A stretch of 64,000 nucleotides of DNA from Palauibacter sp965207805 (GTDB lineage: Bacteria; Gemmatimonadota; Gemmatimonadetes; Palauibacterales; Palauibacteraceae), in contig OZ242312.1 in assembly GCA_965207805.1 (NCBI GenBank), forward strand, positions 2,542,001 to 2,606,000, written 5' to 3'. Below the pieces are notes generated by a model. That model was not told the DNA's origin and made no database searches. It was given only the letters and a program-made list of their open reading frames with translations. Positions 61,259 to 64,000 of the stretch are shown here, piece after piece. The translations under genes and the position numbers were made by a program. Positions within the stretch are counted from its first letter, which is position 1. Each line of letters begins with the position of its first letter.

Positions 61259-62167
61259 ATGAGCCGTCTCGCCGGGCGCGTGGCGATTGTGACGGGCGCC
61301 GGCCGCGGCATCGGCCGGGCCCACGCGCTCGCCCTGGCGGCCGGCGGGGCGAGCGTCGTCGTCAACGACCTCGGCACGGGCGTTCACGGCGACGGCGCCG
61401 ATGGCGGGCCGGCCGAATCCGTCTGCGCCGAGATCCGGGCCGGCGGCGGCCGGGCTGTGGCCAGCCGTCACGACGTCTCCGACTGGACCGCCGCCCACGA
61501 CCTCATCGCCCTCGCGGTCGAATCCTTCGGCGGACTCGACGTGCTCGTGAACAACGCCGGCATCCTCCGCGACCGGGCCTTGTTCAACATGTCGGAGGAC
61601 GAGTGGGATGCCGTCGTGGCCGTCCACCTCAAGGGCCACACCGCCCCCACCCGTCACGCGCTCGCCTGGTGGCGCGCGGAGGCGAAGGCCGGCCGGCCCC
61701 GCGCCGCCTCCGTCATCCACACGACCTCATCCTCCGGGCTGTGCGGGAACTTCGGACAGGCGAACTACGCGGCCGCGAAGATGGGCATCGTCGGCCTTTC
61801 GAAGGTGCTCTCCATCGAGGGAGCCCCGTACGGCGTGCGCTCGAACGTGATCTCGCCCTCGGCGCGCACGCGCATGGTCGCCGGCATGACCGGCGCCGAT
61901 CAGTTGGCGGGGCCCGACGAAACGGGATACGACCCCTTCGGGCCCGAGCACGTCGCCCTCGTCGCGGCGTGGCTCGCGGAGGCCGACTGCCCGGCCCGCG
62001 ACCAGATCTTCCATGTATCGGGACGGCGGGTTCGCGTGCTGGAGGTCCCCCGCATCGCCTTCGAGGCCCGCTCGGAGGGCGACTTCACGCCGGCCGCGCT
62101 CGCCGACGCGCTGGCGGACCGGCTCGTCGATCCCCTCGGCGCCTTCGACCTGATTCTTGGTGGCTAG
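61259..62167 (+). CDS. SDR family 3-hydroxyacyl-CoA dehydrogenase-like
   Basis: 302 residues, classical SDR: TGAGRGIGRAHA, NNAGILRD, HTTSSSG (Ser) and NYAAAKMG (Tyr, Lys). The long insertion and D-specific fold resemble the dehydrogenase domain of multifunctional enzyme type 2. It is the last gene of the operon, 31 bp after the aminotransferase. Confidence 0.88.
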   Translation: MSRLAGRVAIVTGAGRGIGRAHALALAAGGASVVVNDLGTGVHGDGADGGPAESVCAEIRAGGGRAVASRHDVSDWTAAHDLIALAVESFGGLDVLVNNAGILRDRALFNMSEDEWDAVVAVHLKGHTAPTRHALAWWRAEAKAGRPRAASVIHTTSSSGLCGNFGQANYAAAKMGIVGLSKVLSIEGAPYGVRSNVISPSARTRMVAGMTGADQLAGPDETGYDPFGPEHVALVAAWLAEADCPARDQIFHVSGRRVRVLEVPRIAFEARSEGDFTPAALADALADRLVDPLGAFDLILGG

Positions 62168-62202
62168 CTGGCCCCGGACACTCCGTGGGGAACGCATGCG
62201 CC

Positions 62203-62220
62203 CCCTCCCCATTTGGAGGG
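62203..62220 (+). terminator. Hairpin after the acyl-CoA degradation operon
   Basis: CCCTCC-CCATTT-GGAGGG forms a 6-bp stem in the intergenic space, but no T-run follows, so it is a weak terminator candidate. Confidence 0.35.
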
Positions 62221-62236
62221 TAGAGCGAGTCGTGGC

Positions 62237-62264
62237 TTGACGATGTCGGCATCGGCGGTAGAGT
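62237..62264 (+). promoter_or_regulatory. Sigma70-type promoter of the ACP-hydrolase pair
   Basis: TTGACG, 16-base spacer, TAGAGT. It lies 61 bp before the small acyl-carrier gene and after the preceding operon's end. Good -35 (5/6) and 4/6 -10 match. Confidence 0.55.
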
Positions 62265-62324
62265 ATCGCCCCGCGAATCATCGCAGGCGTACCCAATCCA
62301 TACCCTTTGCGAAAGGCTGCTCCA

Positions 62325-62543
62325 ATGGCCGCTGAAGCTCGCCTCAGAGAACTCGTCAACGAGCATCTGGATCTGGGCCGTGAACCCCAGTGGGATGGTG
62401 GGCTCGCGGACTCAGGCGTTTCCTCGCTCGATGCCGTCGCCTTCAAGAAAGTCGTCGAGTCGGAGTTCGGCGTCTCGATCCCCCCGGAGTGCTTTGACAC
62501 GCTGCGCAAGCTGGCCGCGTACATCGACTCCCAGGCCGGCTGA
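62325..62543 (+). CDS. Stand-alone acyl carrier protein-like
   Basis: 72 residues with the ACP four-helix pattern: ARLRELVNEHLDLG, then GLADSGVSSLDAVAF and a long third helix (FKKVVESEFGVSIPPE). The expected phosphopantetheine Ser is Ser34 in SSL, where the usual Asp before it is Ser. ATG at 62325 gives the normal ACP start. It is followed by an alpha/beta hydrolase gene 62 bp later, suggesting that it carries an acyl group for that enzyme. Confidence 0.8.
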   Translation: MAAEARLRELVNEHLDLGREPQWDGGLADSGVSSLDAVAFKKVVESEFGVSIPPECFDTLRKLAAYIDSQAG

Positions 62544-62605
62544 ACGCACCTCGCCGGCTTTGACTGCGCCCCCCCGGGCCGACCGGTTCGGGGGGGCGGC
62601 CTGAC

Positions 62606-63517
62606 ATGACTTCCGGCGCCCTTTGGGAGATACCGGAACCGCATTCCGTGGACGATGTTCGGCACGATGACGGCAGCGTCACGAGAGTGCGGCGACACGG
62701 GAACACCCGCGGCCGCCGTCTGCTCGTGGGCCACGGCAACGGTCTCGCGGTCGACCTGTATTACCCGTTCTGGTCGCGGTTCCTGGATGACTTCGATGTG
62801 TTCGTCTACGACCTGAGAAACCACGGCTGGAACGCCATCGGTCCGCGCGACGAGCACAATGTCCCCAACATGATCCGCGACCAGGAACAGGTCGTCGAGG
62901 CCATCGCGGCCCGCTACGGCCCTGCGCCGACGATCGGTGCCTTCCACTCCCTTTCGGCGCTGACGGCGCTCCTGTCGGACTCGCTCGGCACCGGTCGAAC
63001 CGGTGAACTCGCCGCCTGGATCCTCTTCGACCCCCCTCTCTTCAAACCGAGGCTGGGCGAGGCCGAGTTCGACAAGTCCGCCGACCGGTCGGCGGAACTC
63101 GCCCGGCGTCGGACGGACCGGTTCGGTAAAGCATCCGAGTTTTCGGAACTCCTCCACCATCTCGTGCTGTCGCGCGCCGTTCCGGGGGCCGCGGAGCTGA
63201 TGGCGAGCACGGTGCTTCGCGAAGCTGCGGACGGGGAGAGCGTCGAGCTTCGGTGTCCGCGCGAATACGAGGCGCAGATCTTCGCCTACGCGCGCACCTA
63301 CGCCTTCCTCGTGGACCTGGGGAGCCTTCCGTGTCCGACCAAGGTCATCGGGTCGGACCCCACGATGACGTTCTCGTACATGCCGTCGTTCAATCTCAGC
63401 CACATCAACACGGTCGACTACGACTTCATACCGGAATCCACGCATTTTCTGCAGGTGGAGCATCCCGGGGAGTGCGTCGAACTGATGCGCGACTTCCTGG
63501 AGGGCCACGGCCTGTAG
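62606..63517 (+). CDS. Alpha/beta hydrolase next to ACP
   Basis: 303 residues. LLVGHGNGLAVDLYYPF is the oxyanion region and GAFHSLSAL is the nucleophile elbow (GxHSLS with Ser). The last His probably lies in DSFLQVEH-like STHFLQVEHPGE. It could be a thioesterase/acyl transfer hydrolase acting on the ACP-bound substrate; no other biosynthetic enzymes are nearby. Confidence 0.82.
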   Translation: MTSGALWEIPEPHSVDDVRHDDGSVTRVRRHGNTRGRRLLVGHGNGLAVDLYYPFWSRFLDDFDVFVYDLRNHGWNAIGPRDEHNVPNMIRDQEQVVEAIAARYGPAPTIGAFHSLSALTALLSDSLGTGRTGELAAWILFDPPLFKPRLGEAEFDKSADRSAELARRRTDRFGKASEFSELLHHLVLSRAVPGAAELMASTVLREAADGESVELRCPREYEAQIFAYARTYAFLVDLGSLPCPTKVIGSDPTMTFSYMPSFNLSHINTVDYDFIPESTHFLQVEHPGECVELMRDFLEGHGL

Positions 63518-63533
63518 GCCCCGACGACCCGCC

Positions 63534-64000
63534 TCAACCCGAGACGGCTACCCGAACGGTGACGATGTCGGTGTCGTAGTACTGCCGATGGCGCACCGAC
63601 GAGGCCAGGTGTCGCAGGAGGCGCAGCGACACCTCGCTCTCCGCGGAGGTCTCCTCGACCTCTCCGCTGAGCAGTGCGAGGCGATCCTGGAGGTTCTCGT
63701 CCCGCGGGGCGACTACGAATTCGAGCGCCACCTCACTCCTGTCGCGCCGCGCCGCCATGACGAGCCGCCGCTGAGCCGGGCCATCTCCGGACGCCTCCGG
63801 CCGGGCCAGCGAGAGGAGCGCCTCCTCGGCGGCGGCGTCCAGGCGGTCCGCGGCCTCCGCGTCCAAGCCCGCCTTCGCTGCGAAGGTCCCGAGAAACTCC
63901 CGGATCCGCGGGAGCGCGGCCGGACCCGACTCCGTCTCGATGCGTGCCCGGCGGGGTGCGGTCAGGCGCAGGAAGGAGGTCAGCGCGATGGCGGTGAAGC
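63534..64000 (-). CDS. Membrane protein with HATPase-like C-terminus, partial
   Basis: The frame runs off the window, so the N-terminus is missing. The visible about 154 residues begin FTAIALTSFLRL, which looks like the end of a membrane helix, followed by RIETESGPAALPRIREFLGTFAAKAGLD and AADRLDAAAEEALLSLA, similar to the RsbW-like HATPase_c_2 helix, with DSEVALEFVV-like strands after. This arrangement has been seen in permeases fused to an HATPase-like domain. Identification is tentative. Confidence 0.55.
   Translation of the reverse strand, partial: FTAIALTSFLRLTAPRRARIETESGPAALPRIREFLGTFAAKAGLDAEAADRLDAAAEEALLSLARPEASGDGPAQRRLVMAARRDRSEVALEFVVAPRDENLQDRLALLSGEVEETSAESEVSLRLLRHLASSVRHRQYYDTDIVTVRVAVSG

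Overview
The window is a 64 kb piece of a GC-rich bacterial chromosome (roughly 68-70% G+C by eye) that dips between about 35.4 and 46 kb. No rRNA or tRNA gene was seen. The gene content (M56 peptidase/BlaI repressor pairs, a large VPS10/BNR-repeat secreted protein, ABC-2 permeases of the DUF3526 type, CHRD and Big2/LRR lipoproteins, aerobic CO dehydrogenase) resembles Gemmatimonadota, possibly a marine or host-associated lineage. That placement is an inference from gene families, not a marker-gene result.

Layout. 0-3.1 kb: end of a FAD oxidoreductase, then a BlaR1-like M56 peptidase, a BlaI repressor and a low-complexity secreted protein, with three similar 16-bp operator-like sites. 3.3-7.3 kb: amidase-CHRD fusion, hotdog thioesterase and acyl-CoA ligase. 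7.4-12.3 kb: SURF1 with a coupled small protein, a VOC protein, and a membrane-stress-type trio (NfeD, flotillin-like FloA, small membrane protein). 12.3-17 kb: VPS10/BNR protein and a serine hydrolase lipoprotein. 17-23.9 kb: an ABC exporter-like operon with one ATPase and four permeases in an A-B-A-B order, plus a small Cys/His secreted protein. 24-25.5 kb: metB under a SAM-I riboswitch with a clear promoter. 25.5-33.2 kb: deaminase, EamA transporter, then a MocA/XdhC-YHS/small membrane protein/coxG-coxM-coxS-coxL operon. CoxL has the form I active-site motif, so this is a genuine Mo-Cu CO dehydrogenase, with maturation genes upstream.

33.2-35.4 kb: a 37-codon Cys-rich reading frame, two back-to-back intrinsic terminators, an ATP-grasp ligase and a short-chain dehydrogenase. 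35.4-46.2 kb: a probable genomic island of lower G+C with a P4-type integrase at its right end. It carries a lipoprotein with about 123 alternating Gly/Glu residues, a secreted protein with a decayed paralogue beside it, a cluster of inverted repeats, and a Big2/LRR/metallopeptidase-like lipoprotein. A 13-bp sequence lies at both edges in inverted orientation, with a third copy further left.

46.2-55.4 kb: BCCT transporter, FitAB/VapBC-like toxin-antitoxin pair, metallophosphoesterase, lipoprotein, VOC protein, a frameshifted M14 peptidase read into by an RHH antitoxin frame, a HigA-like antitoxin behind a broken toxin, an alpha/beta hydrolase and an MFS exporter. 55.5-62.2 kb: a tightly packed fatty/aromatic acyl-CoA degradation operon (two enoyl-CoA hydratases, thiolase, GNAT, hydroxyacyl-CoA dehydrogenase, class III aminotransferase, SDR). 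62.2-64 kb: a promoter followed by a stand-alone acyl-carrier-like protein and an alpha/beta hydrolase, then the end of a probable membrane protein carrying an HATPase-like tail.

The least explained spots are the Cys-rich frame and tandem terminators after coxL, the three-site BlaI-like regulon, the A-B-A-B permease cluster, and the inverted-repeat cluster in the island.
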